Shown here one piece after another: positions 60,701-64,000 of a stretch of 64,000 bases of DNA; within the stretch, counting starts at the first letter, position 1, and every line of letters starts with the position of its first letter. Below the pieces are notes generated by a model. That model searched no databases, was not told where the DNA came from, and saw only the letters and a program-made list of their open reading frames with translations. The stretch comes from Oreocharis arfaki (Eukaryota > Chordata > Aves > Passeriformes > Paramythiidae). The position numbers were made by a program, and so were the translations under genes. The stretch is from positions 1 to 64,000 of the forward strand of contig VZRR01004538.1 in assembly GCA_013398015.1 (NCBI GenBank). Reading direction: 5' to 3'.

Positions 60701-61764
60701 GATGGGAGGGACTGGAGTCTGTGCCACAGGGTCCCACCAGCAGATATTCCAGTCCCTGGCTCTGATTTCGTCCCAAAATCAAGATTCAGCCATAAGAAAT
60801 GCCATCCTAAGTAGATCTATTTGGATTTAAGGTTCCCAGGCACTTTCCCCTCTCAGTTCTGTGCTCATATATGCATTGAATGTTTTGTTTCACTGCCATT
60901 CCCTATAACCAAATAGGGGATGCAGAGGCTTCTAAATTTATAAGGCTACTGTACAGCCATATCCCATTGTGTGCTGGAAGCATAAATATTTATTTAGGGA
61001 AATGAGGTGGTGTAGAAGAGCAAACACAAAGAGTATTTTATTACACAACATGGCTTTTGCAAAATCTCCATGTCCCATCTTCCATTAATAATGTCCCAGT
61101 TTATAAGCTGCATTAAATCAGGAGCCTCTGCAATGCAGGAATATGGCATTAAAATTACAGCGATGTAAGAAAAGCCCGGCTGAGAGCAGAGTTCTCCCCA
61201 CCGTGGCTGGATAAGCCATGCAGAGGAATTTAATCAGCAGCACAGGAGAGGGAAGGGGGCTGGAACACGCCAGCTCCCACTTGGCTCCAGGCCGTGGGTC
61301 CCTGAGCAGGTACACGGCTCCTCCAGGGTGGGAGCCGTGCCAGGCTGGCACCACAAGGAACAGCTGGGATATGGTGCAGTGGTGAAAAAATACCAAATAC
61401 CGATAAGCAGGCAGCGTGTGAAATGACAGAACTGCGGAAGGAGCCTCAGCACAACGGGGGCAGGCATGGAAGTGAAACCAGAAATTCAGCTGGGGAGGTG
61501 ACCGTGCAGAGGAGGGTGCTGGAGAGGAGGAGGGGGCTGTGCATGGGGGCTGTGCTTTACCTGAGGAAGGAGAATGTAAACCTTGGGGGAGGGGGGTTAA
61601 GGGAGAGTTCAGGGATCGTTCTCTGCTCACCTCTGGCTCCTTCTCCCCCTGTCCCTCTCTCAGACGCCTACGCCAGAGGCTCGGGCTCGTCGACCTCCAG
61701 CGCGTGCACGCTGTCAGCCCTCAGCACAATCATGATCTCCCTCACAGCCCGCTCCAGTTTATGA
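590..61764 (+). CDS. CNTN4: Contactin-4, 3' part of the gene (16 spliced exons)
   Basis: The spliced product is a cell-surface, GPI-anchored axonal adhesion molecule of the contactin family (Ig superfamily), which has six Ig and four fibronectin III domains. Joining the 16 exons gives 775 residues without a frame break: half of Ig3, then Ig4-Ig6, FNIII 1-4 and a GPI signal. Diagnostic strings include [32 protein letters not shown] and a C-terminus ending TIMISLTARSSL, which I recall as CNTN4 rather than CNTN3, 5 or 6. Human CNTN4 is 1026 residues as I recall, so about 250 residues lie upstream of this window. Potential N-glycosylation sequons sit in Ig5 (NVT), FNIII 2 (NVS, NES), FNIII 3 (NQT, NVT) and FNIII 4 (NSS, NES, NKT). 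Family members act in axon guidance and synapse formation. The gene is partial only because of the window edge; no break is seen. Confidence 0.95.
2928..3122 (+). mobile_element. CR1 LINE 3'-end fragment
   Basis: GGCACAGGGTGCCCAGAGCA, GCTGTGGCTGCCCCTGG, AGCAGCCTGGGACAGTGGAA and CATGGCAGGGGTGGCACTGG in order, the usual 3' consensus. The very end is degraded. Confidence 0.85.
5121..5150 (+). repeat. (ATT)n microsatellite
   Basis: Imperfect ATT/TATT run in intron W1-W2. Confidence 0.8.
9598..9952 (+). repeat. 20-bp minisatellite, 18 units, next to exon W2
   Basis: Sixteen full units of about GCACAGAGCTGTTGTTCCCA and two shortened ones lacking GTT. The first bases vary between GCACAG, GGGCAG and AGCAG types, in a partly alternating order. 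The unit has no stop in any + frame, which explains the long open frames here. Every unit ends TGTTGTTCCCAG or TGTTCCCAG, resembling a polypyrimidine tract plus AG. It lies about 32 bases upstream of exon W2. Confidence 0.95.
9985..10121 (+). CDS. CNTN4: CNTN4 exon W2: first half of Ig4
   Basis: The acceptor is a strong C/T tract ending TTGCAG and the donor is GTAGGC. Two bases complete the split Ala codon, then 45 whole codons follow and end in phase 0. The peptide begins QPSWIQRISDVHVAIEE and includes VSWECRASGRPKPSYRWLKDG, giving the first Ig4 cysteine and the core Trp (YRWLKDG). The exon is GC-rich and CpG-rich compared with its intron. A 20-bp minisatellite ends only about 32 bases before the exon, and its units look like 3' splice sites. 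All three + frames are open through the array into the exon, but only one frame matches the contactin reading. Confidence 0.95.
10240..10480 (-). mobile_element. CR1 LINE 3'-end fragment
   Basis: Antisense to the gene, about 120 bases after exon W2. It has CAGAATGGTTTGGGTTGGAA, GAGACCTTCAAGATCATC, CACTGTCCCAGGCTGCTCCA and GGCAGCCACAGCTTCTCTGG. Confidence 0.85.
11310..11552 (+). mobile_element. CR1 LINE 3'-end fragment (other subfamily)
   Basis: GGGTCAGGTTGGATATCAGG, GGAGTCCCTATCCCTGGAGG, TCAGACTCGATAATCCTGGA, GGTCTTTTCCAACCTTAATG, ending GTGATTCCATGGA. It keeps the terminal GATTC-type repeat. Confidence 0.85.
11936..12065 (+). CDS. CNTN4: CNTN4 exon W3: second half of Ig4
   Basis: The acceptor is CCCCAG and the donor is GTGAGT. 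It starts in phase 0 (Gly-Arg-Val) and ends with one base of a split Ala codon. It encodes 43 whole residues including LEQGSLTIPNVSLSDAGMYQC, which carries the second Ig4 cysteine, then VAENRHGVILASAELSVI. A second AG lies five bases inside (11940); using it would shift the frame, so 11936 is taken as the start. Together with W2 it forms one complete Ig domain split over two exons, the usual contactin arrangement. Confidence 0.95.
12720..12885 (+). mobile_element. CR1-like fragment
   Basis: GGTTGGTTGGACACTAGAAT, TTGTCCAGAGATATTGTGGC, CACAGCCCTGGGCAACCTCC and TTGAGCAGGGATGGGGTGGG follow the CR1 3' order, with more divergence than other copies. Confidence 0.65.
14768..15598 (+). repeat. 22-bp minisatellite with a 44-bp alternating period
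   Basis: About 37 units built on GGATCC, then A or T, then GGGCTGGAGC and a CAG-rich end. From about 14896 to 15480 A and T forms alternate strictly, so the real period is 44 bp. Both edges are scrambled into GGATCCAGCAGCA and AGCCAGCA variants. The array is stop-free in several frames on both strands, which produces long false ORFs of more than 300 codons. GGATCC (BamHI) sites recur every 22 bp. Confidence 0.95.
16449..16501 (+). repeat. Three-copy degenerate ~18-bp repeat
   Basis: CATTTAGGAATTGTAATTTT, CATTTAGGAGTTATAAT and CATTTAAGAATTGCAAGT follow one another about 100 bases before exon W4. Confidence 0.7.
16599..16749 (+). CDS. CNTN4: CNTN4 exon W4: first half of Ig5
   Basis: The acceptor is GCTTTCAG and the donor is GTAATG. 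Two bases complete the Ala codon, 49 codons follow, and two bases (AG) start a split Arg codon. The peptide reads IGPDFSKTLLKKLTLVKVGG, then EVIIECKPKASPRPTYSWKKGRD in separate blocks. It contains the first Ig5 cysteine (IEC) and the core Trp (SWKKG). The basic linker between Ig4 and Ig5 (KTLLKKLTLVK) is kept. No stop or frame break is seen. Confidence 0.95.
20040..20133 (+). mobile_element. CR1-like 3'-end fragment
   Basis: CTGAGCAGGGAGGTTGGATG, TGATGACCTCCAGTGATCCC, TTCCGACCTGAACTGTTCTG match a CR1 terminus. Confidence 0.65.
21305..21463 (-). mobile_element. CR1 LINE 3'-end fragment
   Basis: CAGAATGGTTTGGGTTGGAA, GAGACCTTAAAAGTCATCC, GACACCTTCTGCTATCCCAG and GCACTTCCAGGGACGGGGCA in antisense. 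Confidence 0.8.
22853..22982 (+). mobile_element. CR1 LINE 3'-end fragment
   Basis: CCAGGCTGGATGGGGCTTGG, AGCAGCCTGGGACAGTGGAA, CCCATGGCAGAGGTGGCACT, TCTCAACCCAAACCATCC. Another CR1 follows almost at once in the same direction. Confidence 0.8.
23000..23171 (+). mobile_element. CR1 LINE 3'-end fragment (second of a pair)
   Basis: AGCCCTGGCACAGCTGCCCA, GGAGTCCCTATCCCTGGAGG, TGGTGGCCTTGGCAGTGCTG, then TGATTTTATGATTCTATAAA at the end. It belongs to the same type as the copy at 49520. Confidence 0.8.
23588..23989 (+). repeat. 202-bp tandem duplication
   Basis: Sequence from GGGCTTTTACCCTGGTGCTT (23611) to GAAAGAAGGATGAAGA is repeated with a 202-base offset (23813) and is nearly identical over about 155 bases, with one T/C change near its start. 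The outer parts are similar but more diverged, suggesting an older duplication partly homogenised. Confidence 0.9.
26336..26400 (+). mobile_element. Possible CR1 fragment
   Basis: GAGGGCAGGGTTGGATGGGA and TATTGGGAAG resemble an internal CR1 3' segment. Short and weak. Confidence 0.35.
29266..29427 (+). repeat. 31-bp minisatellite, about 5 units
   Basis: Units of CTCTGGGATGGAGATCCCAG followed by CTCTCCCTGCC, nearly identical except in the first copy (GATGCAGATCC). GGGATGGAGATCCC inside each unit is an imperfect inverted repeat. Confidence 0.9.
31122..31141. other. 20-bp perfect palindrome with central E-box
   Basis: TTTCAGCCATATGGCTGAAA is its own reverse complement; the central CATATG is an E-box hexamer. 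It lies in a unique part of intron W4-W5. Confidence 0.9.
33250..33377 (+). CDS. CNTN4: CNTN4 exon W5: second half of Ig5
   Basis: The acceptor is CTTTGCAG and the donor is GTGACT. One base finishes the split Arg codon, 42 codons follow, and one base (G) starts an Asp codon. It encodes ITVLDDGSLRIVNVTKSDAG, then SYTCVATNHFGTASSTGSLVVK. This supplies the second Ig5 cysteine (YTC) and an NVT glycosylation sequon. The exon sits alone between two introns of 16.5 and 18.2 kb, the two largest in the window. Confidence 0.95.
33566..33660 (+). repeat. 16-bp repeat, GGAATAATTTGACCAA
   Basis: Three close copies of GGAATAATTTGACCAA flanked by partial copies with AAGGTATTTAAA and AAGATATTGAAA spacers. 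It lies about 190 bases after exon W5. Confidence 0.8.
34018..34062 (+). mobile_element. Possible CR1 terminus
   Basis: CCAGAGGTCCCTCCCAACCC and CAACCAGCC resemble a CR1 end; only about 45 bases remain. Confidence 0.35.
34300..34440 (-). mobile_element. CR1 LINE 3'-end fragment
   Basis: GGAAGGGACCTTAAAGGTCA, GCCATGGGCAGGGACCCCTT, CACTGTCCCAGGGTGCTCCA and GTCCAGCCTGGCCTTGGGCA in antisense. Related sequence may extend to about 34660. Confidence 0.8.
38690..38880 (-). mobile_element. Possible LTR fragment
   Basis: In reverse it shows TATATATG, then CTCTTGGAATAAACGC, then a CpG-rich stretch (GTCGCGCGTCCGCC), an order that fits promoter, poly(A) signal and U5 of an avian LTR. Edges and duplicated target bases were not found. 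Confidence 0.3.
39360..39660 (+). mobile_element. CR1 LINE 3'-end fragment
   Basis: The longest copy here. GAGCTGCTGGAGCTGGGCCA, GGGTCAGGTTGGATTTTAGG, GTTCTTCCCCCAGAGGGTGC, GATCCCTTCCAGCTGAGGAT, then GTTCTGTGATTCCA at the end. Confidence 0.85.
41268..41398 (+). mobile_element. CR1 LINE 3'-end fragment
   Basis: GGCACAGGGTGCCCAGAGCA, GCTGTGGCTGCCCCATCC, AGCAGCCTGGGACAGTGGAA, CCCCTTCCAGCTCAGGATAT. An internal deletion removes the GGCAGGGGTGG part. Confidence 0.8.
43765..43885 (+). mobile_element. MIR-like ancient SINE relic
   Basis: TTTTAATGACTTGCTCAAGG, TCAGACAGAAAGTGAGGAGG, then GAACTC...ATTCCCAATTACTCCAAGTC match the MIR core and 3' half in order (TTAAGTGACTTGCCCAAGGTCA, then CAGAGC and GGTCTG-like parts) with typical age-related decay. 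MIR copies are rare in birds compared with mammals. Confidence 0.55.
46860..47135. promoter_or_regulatory. Candidate POU/homeodomain element cluster
   Basis: A unique AT-rich stretch with a consensus octamer ATGCAAAT (47046-47053), GGTAATTAGCTGGTTAATC (about 47107) and further TTAAT/ATTA cores. A poly-A run interrupts it at 46946-46962. Enhancer function is only inferred from motif content. Confidence 0.25.
47265..47322 (+). mobile_element. Possible CR1 terminus
   Basis: GGCTTAATGATCTTGGAGTC, TTTCACAACATTAAT and CACGATTCTG resemble a decayed CR1 end. Confidence 0.4.
47940..48260. other. CpG-rich patch inside the largest intron
   Basis: Dense CpGs (GCCGGGCGCGGAATCCG, CACCGCGGCCGGC, GACCGCCGGCGGCGC) in an otherwise AT-rich intron. 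No exon or repeat family is recognised within it. Confidence 0.6.
48349..48411 (+). repeat. 20-bp repeat, 3 units
   Basis: AAATGCATGCCAGCATCCCA, a GCATCCC variant and the first form again, back to back. Confidence 0.85.
48769..49168. mobile_element. Probable endogenous retrovirus LTR relic
   Basis: The block begins TGTCAGGAGAATTAATCC, consistent with an LTR TG terminus. On the minus strand it contains a TATA-like GGGATAAAAAGG followed by a GC-rich start region; on the plus strand an AATAAA lies at about 48843. No matching target-site duplication was found and the right edge is uncertain, so the orientation is open (minus slightly preferred). No gag, pol or env coding remains. Confidence 0.45.
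49190..49515. other. Second CpG-rich patch, between LTR-like and CR1 elements
   Basis: Very GC-rich: GGCTCGGCTGCGGCGGGGCT, repeated GGTCCCGGCCCCGGTCCC and GTGGGCGCGGGGCGCACC. It looks like a CpG island lying directly between the LTR-like block and a CR1 end. Confidence 0.6.
49520..49726 (+). mobile_element. CR1 LINE 3'-end fragment
   Basis: AGCCCTGGCACAGCTGCCCA, GTGGTGGCCTTGGCAGTGCT, GATGGTTGGACTCGGTGACC, TTTTCCAACCCAAATGATTC, with a terminal ATTCCATG repeat. CpG-rich DNA precedes it directly. Confidence 0.85.
49806..50160. repeat. AT-rich degenerate ATTCTA/TAGAAT stretch
   Basis: About 350 bases rich in ATTCTA, AGAATTCTAGAA, TATATT and short palindromes, such as CCAGAAT with ATTCTGG three bases apart near 50010. 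It begins about 80 bases after a CR1 3' end, whose terminal repeat is ATTC(C/T)ATGA, so it may be an expanded and decayed form of such a tail. Confidence 0.6.
51626..51801 (+). CDS. CNTN4: CNTN4 exon W6: Ig6 first half
   Basis: The acceptor is GTTTGCAG and the donor is GTAAGT. Two bases complete the Asp codon, 58 codons follow, and the exon ends in phase 0 after Gly-Gly. Key strings are DVTVGESIVLPCQVSHDHS (first Ig6 cysteine) and DIVFTWSFNGHLIDFEKDGD (core Trp and edge strand). This membrane-proximal Ig domain looks the best-preserved part of the protein compared with human CNTN4 as I recall it. The next exon begins at a tandem acceptor, so the Gly-Gly/Gln junction is a possible splice-variant site. 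Confidence 0.95.
52874..52880 (+). promoter_or_regulatory. Tandem NAGNAG 3' splice acceptor of exon W7
   Basis: The intron ends ATCAGCAG immediately before GATTCAGCTGG, so two usable AG dinucleotides stand three bases apart (ending 52877 and 52880). NAGNAG acceptors are known to give single-codon variants. Here the choice would include or skip one Gln at the joint of the two Ig6 half-exons. Which site is used cannot be told from genomic sequence alone. Confidence 0.75.
52878..52998 (+). CDS. CNTN4: CNTN4 exon W7: Ig6 second half
   Basis: It encodes QDSAGDLMIRSIQLKHAGKY, then VCMVQTSVDKLSAAADLIVR, with the second Ig6 cysteine (YVC). The donor is GTATTT. The start is taken at the first AG of a CAG-CAG pair, because a Gln after Gly-Gly matches the vertebrate CNTN4 sequence as I recall it. 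Starting at 52881 would drop only that Gln and keep the frame. The exon ends with one base of a split Gly codon, completed in W8. Confidence 0.94.
53625..53810 (+). mobile_element. CR1 LINE 3'-end fragment
   Basis: GGCACAGGGTGCCCAGAGCA, CCAGGCTGGACGGGGCTTGG, AGCAGCCTGGGACAGTGGAA, GGCAGGGGTGGCACTGGGTG and a TGTGATTCTCTGA end. It sits in intron W7-W8. Confidence 0.85.
54114..54272 (+). CDS. CNTN4: CNTN4 exon W8: start of FNIII 1
   Basis: The acceptor is CCCCACAG and the donor is GTAAGG. Two bases complete Gly; the peptide then reads PPGPPEAVTIDEVTDTTAQL, SWRPGADNHSPITMYVVQAR, TPFSVGWQAVST. The Pro-rich start is the Ig6-FNIII hinge typical of contactins, and LSW is the conserved FNIII core tryptophan of strand B. 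It ends with one base of a split Val codon. The exon is GC-rich, with a run of C/G at the hinge. Confidence 0.95.
54985..55134 (+). CDS. CNTN4: CNTN4 exon W9: end of FNIII 1
   Basis: The acceptor is CTCCCCTAG (TAG rather than CAG) and the donor is GTAAGT. It completes Val and encodes [49 protein letters not shown]. The L-N-P-x-x-x-Y-x-F-R-V pattern and the G-x-G-x-P-S turn are classic FNIII strand E-G landmarks. The basic [10 protein letters not shown] linker between FNIII 1 and 2 is a strong contactin-4 identifier. The last base starts a Leu codon. Confidence 0.95.
55538..55608 (+). CDS. CNTN4: CNTN4 exon W10: start of FNIII 2 (short)
   Basis: A 71-base exon, the smallest in the window. The acceptor is a T-rich tract ending TTTGCAG and the donor is GTGAGT. 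It encodes [20 protein letters not shown], then TWE, ending in phase 0. It contains an NVS glycosylation sequon and a Gly4 loop before the FNIII core Trp. The Gly-rich loop is a hallmark shared with mammalian CNTN4 as I recall it. Confidence 0.95.
56958..57055 (-). mobile_element. CR1-like 3' tail
   Basis: CAGAATCCCAGAATCCCAGA, TTAACTAGGCTGGAAAAGAC and CTCTGAGATCATCAAGTCCA in antisense, with three copies of the terminal AGAATCCC repeat. Confidence 0.65.
57120..57354 (+). CDS. CNTN4: CNTN4 exon W11: rest of FNIII 2
   Basis: The largest coding exon here (235 bases). The acceptor is CGCCCGCAG and the donor is GTAGAG. The peptide reads TVPEELQNGGGFGYVVAFRP, FGTVSWMQTVVASPDAARYV, FRNESLPPFSPYEVKVGVYN, NKGEGSFSPVTVVYSAEE. 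Landmarks are P-P-F-S-P-Y-E-V-K-V, N-x-K-G-E-G and the NES sequon. Third codon positions are nearly all G or C and CpG is frequent, clearly more so than in W6 or W15. It ends with the first base of a split Glu codon. Confidence 0.95.
57838..57953 (+). CDS. CNTN4: CNTN4 exon W12: start of FNIII 3
   Basis: The acceptor is CTGCCCAG and the donor is GTATGG. It completes Glu and encodes PTRAPTTVSARSLSASDVEV, SWAPPWENQHKGRIQGYE, ending in phase 0. VSW is the FNIII core Trp. This is the least human-like exon: against human CNTN4 as I recall it, the loop before GRIQGYE (PPWENQHK) differs and appears one residue longer. That comparison needs an alignment. The frame into W13 is intact. Confidence 0.93.
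58213..58390 (+). repeat. 55-bp tandem repeat, 3.2 copies, upstream of exon W13
   Basis: Units starting GGGACAGGGATGGTGGCAGG begin at 58213, 58268 and 58323, with a partial fourth at 58378. Copies differ at single bases (GCAGGTCTGG versus GCAGATCTGG). The array is G-rich on the + strand and ends about 57 bases before the exon. Confidence 0.9.
58446..58632 (+). CDS. CNTN4: CNTN4 exon W13: end of FNIII 3
   Basis: The acceptor is CTCCCAG and the donor is GTGAGT. It encodes VRCWRHDEKEENAKRIRTVG, NQTSTKVSNLRGNALYHLAV, RAYNTAGTGPSSAAVNVTTKK. The L-x-x-x-A-L-Y-x-x-x-V-x-A-Y-N and G-T-G-P-S-S patterns are FNIII strand E-G signatures. It has two sequons (NQT, NVT). RCW replaces the RYW/KYW I recall in mammals, adding an unpaired Cys candidate. 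A 55-bp tandem repeat ends about 57 bases upstream of the exon. Confidence 0.95.
59132..59244 (+). CDS. CNTN4: CNTN4 exon W14: start of FNIII 4
   Basis: The acceptor is TTGGTGCAG and the donor is GTGAGT. It completes Pro and encodes PSQPPGNIVWNSSDSKIILN, WDQVKALDNESEVRGYK, ending in phase 0. Landmarks are the PPSQPPGN domain start shared by contactins, the core Trp (LNW) and two sequons (NSS, NES). Confidence 0.95.
60527..60695 (+). CDS. CNTN4: CNTN4 exon W15: end of FNIII 4
   Basis: The acceptor is TTGGCCGCAG and the donor is GTAAGG. It encodes [56 protein letters not shown], then one base of a split Asn codon. Y-x-I-E-I-K and the G-G-D-G-S-S-S turn match the last FNIII domain of contactins, and NKT is a sequon. 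The GGC/GAC/AGC run coding the turn is CpG-rich. Confidence 0.95.
61664..61764 (+). CDS. CNTN4: CNTN4 exon W16: GPI signal and stop
   Basis: The acceptor is CTCTCTCAG. Two bases complete Asn; the exon then encodes AYARGSGSSTSS, ACTLSALSTIMISLTARSSL and a TGA stop (61762-61764). The small-residue stretch G-S-G-S-S is a GPI attachment site, followed by a moderately hydrophobic tail that would be cleaved off in the ER. I recall the human omega residue as the Ser of this GSG. There is no transmembrane or cytoplasmic segment, as expected for a GPI-anchored contactin. Confidence 0.95.
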
Positions 61765-62576
61765 CAACAATGACATCAAGGACTTCTTCTTTATAATATA
61801 AGCAACATTTAGCTAGTTGTTTTGGAGACACCCAGTACTAAGTAATATTGTGGTTTGAGTACATCTTACTACTGGAAAAAAAAAAAATGTTTATGCTTCT
61901 TTAGGAATGGCATTATACAGTACTTCCTCAAAGCAAATATAGCTTTGTCTGAAGTTTCCTTGGAAACTCTGCAATGCACTGAAAACATCTGTAATACGAT
62001 GTTACCAAAGCAGTTTACATATGTCCTTATATGCATATTTTTTATTATATATTTAGTGTTTTATAGAATTTTTTAAAGTTAACATATGATGTAGATATTA
62101 ATTTTTTTTCCTCTGCTCTGAAACGCTACGGACGACGACATTATCACGGAAATATTGTTTGGGATTTTTTCCTTTCTGACGGAGAGTTCAAAGTTGCTCT
62201 TGGCGAATGGGCTGGAGCTGGCTGTGCAGTACCACGGGGCAGAACCGATCCACGCCCGGATCGCACCAGGCTGAGCTTCGCGGGCAGCTCCAGCGGCTCC
62301 TGCGTCGAACCAAGCGCTTCTAACACACGTCTCGTGCAGAGCTGCGAGCAGGACAAGCTGGGAACGGCAGAATCCTGGAAAAACACGTGGGTTTGGGTTG
62401 GTTGTGCACTACAGGACACGTGGCCAATGTTCCGGCATCGTGCGGCCAGGAGGGGCTGGCGTGAAATTGCTTTGTCTCGATCACAAGCAGCATCAGACGC
62501 GGTGGGAAGAGGAAGATCCTGCAGAGCGGTGCCCTCCGCCTGCGGTGACACAGCGGCACGGCCGCCGGGGCTGCGT

Positions 62577-62642
62577 GCCTTTGGAGACCCGATCCCAAGG
62601 AAATTCCGCGCCTTTGGGGATTAATTCCAAGGAAATCAGAAC
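62577..62642 (+). repeat. 33-bp imperfect tandem duplication in the 3' UTR
   Basis: GCCTTTGGAGACCCGATCCC at 62577 and GCCTTTGGGGATTAATTCC at 62610 start two copies, each followed by AAGGAAAT. It is a local duplication inside the GC-rich part of the 3' UTR. Confidence 0.6.
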
Positions 62643-63249
62643 ACAGCCCCTCTGAGACATAAAGCTGCTCTGGGCTCGTTCTTTGGGACACAACTCCTCA
62701 TCCTTGGTACCTCCACTCTGCAGACAGCGCTCGGGAATCCGGCCCGGAGCGGGAGCGGTGCTGCCCCGGCTCCGGGTTATCCATGGAAAAGCGGGATCTC
62801 CTGGAGATCCCTGCCGGAAGTTTGCCTTTCCTTAGAAACTCTTCCCAGACGCCTGGAGGCAGAAGAGAGTCCCACCAGAAAACGACGATATCCACACTGG
62901 AATAACTCTTCTCAAGAGAAGGACTGTTTGCTACTACGGGGAATTTTGTAAGTTCAGACGGGATAACGCTGGAAAAGGCAACGGAATTTTCTATACAATT
63001 TTCAACTTTCAATGCGCTGCAGTGGTATTTTTCTTTTTTTTCCCCCCTCCTGATAGCTTGAATTTGCCTGTAACTTGTCTTTTTTGCTTACAAAATAATA
63101 CAGTTAACTTTTAGACCTTCTAAATATATTTATTCAGTAACTCATAATCAGGATTCCACTTGTGTAAAAGTCAGGGGTGTTGACCAGAGAAATATTGTCA
63201 GTATTTCAAGCTGTGTTCCTTTCCTAGTTTGATATGGTTACTTCTATGT

Positions 63250-63343
63250 AAAAAAAATAAAAATAAAATAAAATAAGAAAAACCTAAAAAAAATAAAAAA
63301 AATCCACAAAACCAAGAAAAATGAAATGAAAAAAAAAAAAAAG
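63250..63343 (+). repeat. A-rich tract with overlapping AATAAA hexamers
   Basis: A run of A with scattered T contains AATAAA at 63256, 63262 and 63267 and more at 63290-63300, followed by a poly-A stretch at 63329-63343. These could be proximal poly(A) signals, but the composition alone would produce such hexamers, and it could also cause internal oligo-dT priming in cDNA. Confidence 0.6.
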
Positions 63344-63421
63344 CTTCTGTAGTTTTCTCCCCGGTGTAAATGATATTTATCAGTGATCTAGCAGATGTAA
63401 TCTTTTTTTAAAGGTATTGGT

Positions 63422-63427
63422 AATAAA
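63422..63427 (+). promoter_or_regulatory. CNTN4: Likely distal poly(A) signal AATAAA
   Basis: A canonical AATAAA in ordinary-complexity sequence, with a T/G-rich stretch (TTTTTGTTGTG) about 55 bases downstream near 63480. It is the best candidate for the main transcript end. Confidence 0.6.
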
Positions 63428-63445
63428 TATTCTGTCATTTGTAAA

Positions 63446-64000
63446 GATACCTGTCTTCCAGGAGCCTTCTTCCTCCACTTTTTGTTGTGCCCAGTGGGAA
63501 ATTTCACCTCAGAGCTGCTGAGACTGTCGCTGATGTGAAGATCCAAGAGTTGGTTTAAATCAAAACTTTGTGGAGGCAGGGGAAAAAAAAAAACAAAACT
63601 ATTTATACATCTCTGATGAATTCTGCTCCCAAAACTGACCAAAAAAATATGAGAGGTGAGTTTTGGGTGTGTTTTGTAGAGCCACGAGCTGTCCAAGCTC
63701 ATGGGGATGGTGCTGTTGGTGCATCTCTGACCCTGTGGCTGGAGTAAAACCCCTCCAGGCACTGCCTCTGCTTATCCTGGGGATTGCTGAGGATTTGGGG
63801 AGCACTGCTGGAAACCACTAAATCCACCAAAGCCACATTCCTAATCCTTTCAGGGGCAGGAGCTCTGCGGTGCTCTCTGCATTTCAAAGGAGCAGTGCTG
63901 CACTTTGCAATCAGTGAAGCATAAAAATCAACCGGCCCAGCAGCACAACTCCACGTGCAAAAGGAAATGTGAAATTGCCATTTGCACAGGCAGGCGAGGA
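63446..64000. other. 3' flank of CNTN4, nothing recognised
   Basis: Mixed-composition sequence with a short A run near 63585-63600. I see no exon, repeat family or promoter in it. It may be intergenic or part of a longer 3' UTR. Confidence 0.6.

Larger units (their letters stand above)
57355..61663 (+). other. CNTN4: CNTN4 introns W11 to W16
   Basis: Five introns of 483, 492, 499, 1,282 and 968 bases around exons W12-W15. Apart from the 55-bp tandem repeat (58213-58390) they are unique sequence without recognised elements. Confidence 0.85.
61765..63445 (+). other. CNTN4: CNTN4 3' untranslated region
   Basis: Non-coding sequence from the stop to a point about 20 bases past the AATAAA at 63422. 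The first 350 bases are AT-rich, with long T/A runs and several ATTTA-like and TATAT motifs around 62030-62110. From about 62100 to 62800 it becomes GC-rich with many CpGs, then AT-rich again. The end is inferred from the poly(A) signal; a shorter form ending near 63280-63300 is possible. Confidence 0.7.

Noticed and set aside
63250..63343. A-rich tract as the tail of a processed pseudogene or retroposon
   Set aside because: No coding-like or repeat-like body ends at it, and no flanking target duplication is visible.
1..64000. tRNA, snRNA or microRNA genes
   Set aside because: No cloverleaf with A/B boxes, U6/7SK-like sequence or microRNA I recognise was found by reading; a covariance-model scan could still find one.
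1..64000. A wholly new multi-gene biological system
   Set aside because: The only supported protein-coding content is one known vertebrate gene. The rest is intron, 3' UTR, repeats and flank.

Overview
The window is vertebrate, almost certainly avian, nuclear DNA. It holds the 3' two-thirds of one split gene on the + strand, contactin-4 (CNTN4/BIG-2), a GPI-anchored neuronal adhesion protein of the immunoglobulin superfamily. The bird assignment rests on the many 3'-end fragments of CR1 LINEs, the main avian retrotransposon, in both orientations. It also rests on the compact introns: mammalian CNTN4 is known to spread over close to a megabase. Nothing looks bacterial, phage or plasmid.

Sixteen coding exons can be placed between 590 and 61764. 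All have GT-AG borders, and every phase joins without a frame break. Together they encode 775 residues plus a TGA stop: the second half of Ig3, all of Ig4, Ig5 and Ig6, four fibronectin III domains, and a C-terminal GPI-attachment signal. The signal peptide, Ig1, Ig2 and the first half of Ig3 lie upstream of the window. The 3' UTR runs from 61765 to about 63445, with a well-placed AATAAA at 63422.

Layout: 1-589 end of an upstream intron; 590-16749 exons W1-W4 (Ig3 to Ig5) with two striking minisatellites in the introns; 16750-33249 a 16.5 kb intron; 33250-33377 exon W5; 33378-51625 an 18.2 kb intron carrying an LTR-like relic, CpG-rich patches and an AT-rich satellite-like stretch; 51626-61764 the dense block W6-W16 (Ig6, FNIII 1-4, GPI tail); 61765-63445 3' UTR; 63446-64000 flank with nothing recognised. 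W1-W16 number exons within this window and are not the gene's official exon numbers.

No second gene, RNA gene, CRISPR array or new multi-gene system is visible. The most interesting points are a 20-bp minisatellite directly upstream of exon W2 in which every unit ends like a 3' splice site, a tandem NAGNAG acceptor at exon W7, a 22/44-bp alternating minisatellite, a near-identical 202-bp tandem duplication, an ancient MIR-like relic, a 20-bp perfect palindrome centred on an E-box, and an LTR-like block beside CpG-rich DNA in the largest intron. Comparisons with human CNTN4 are from memory, not from a search.
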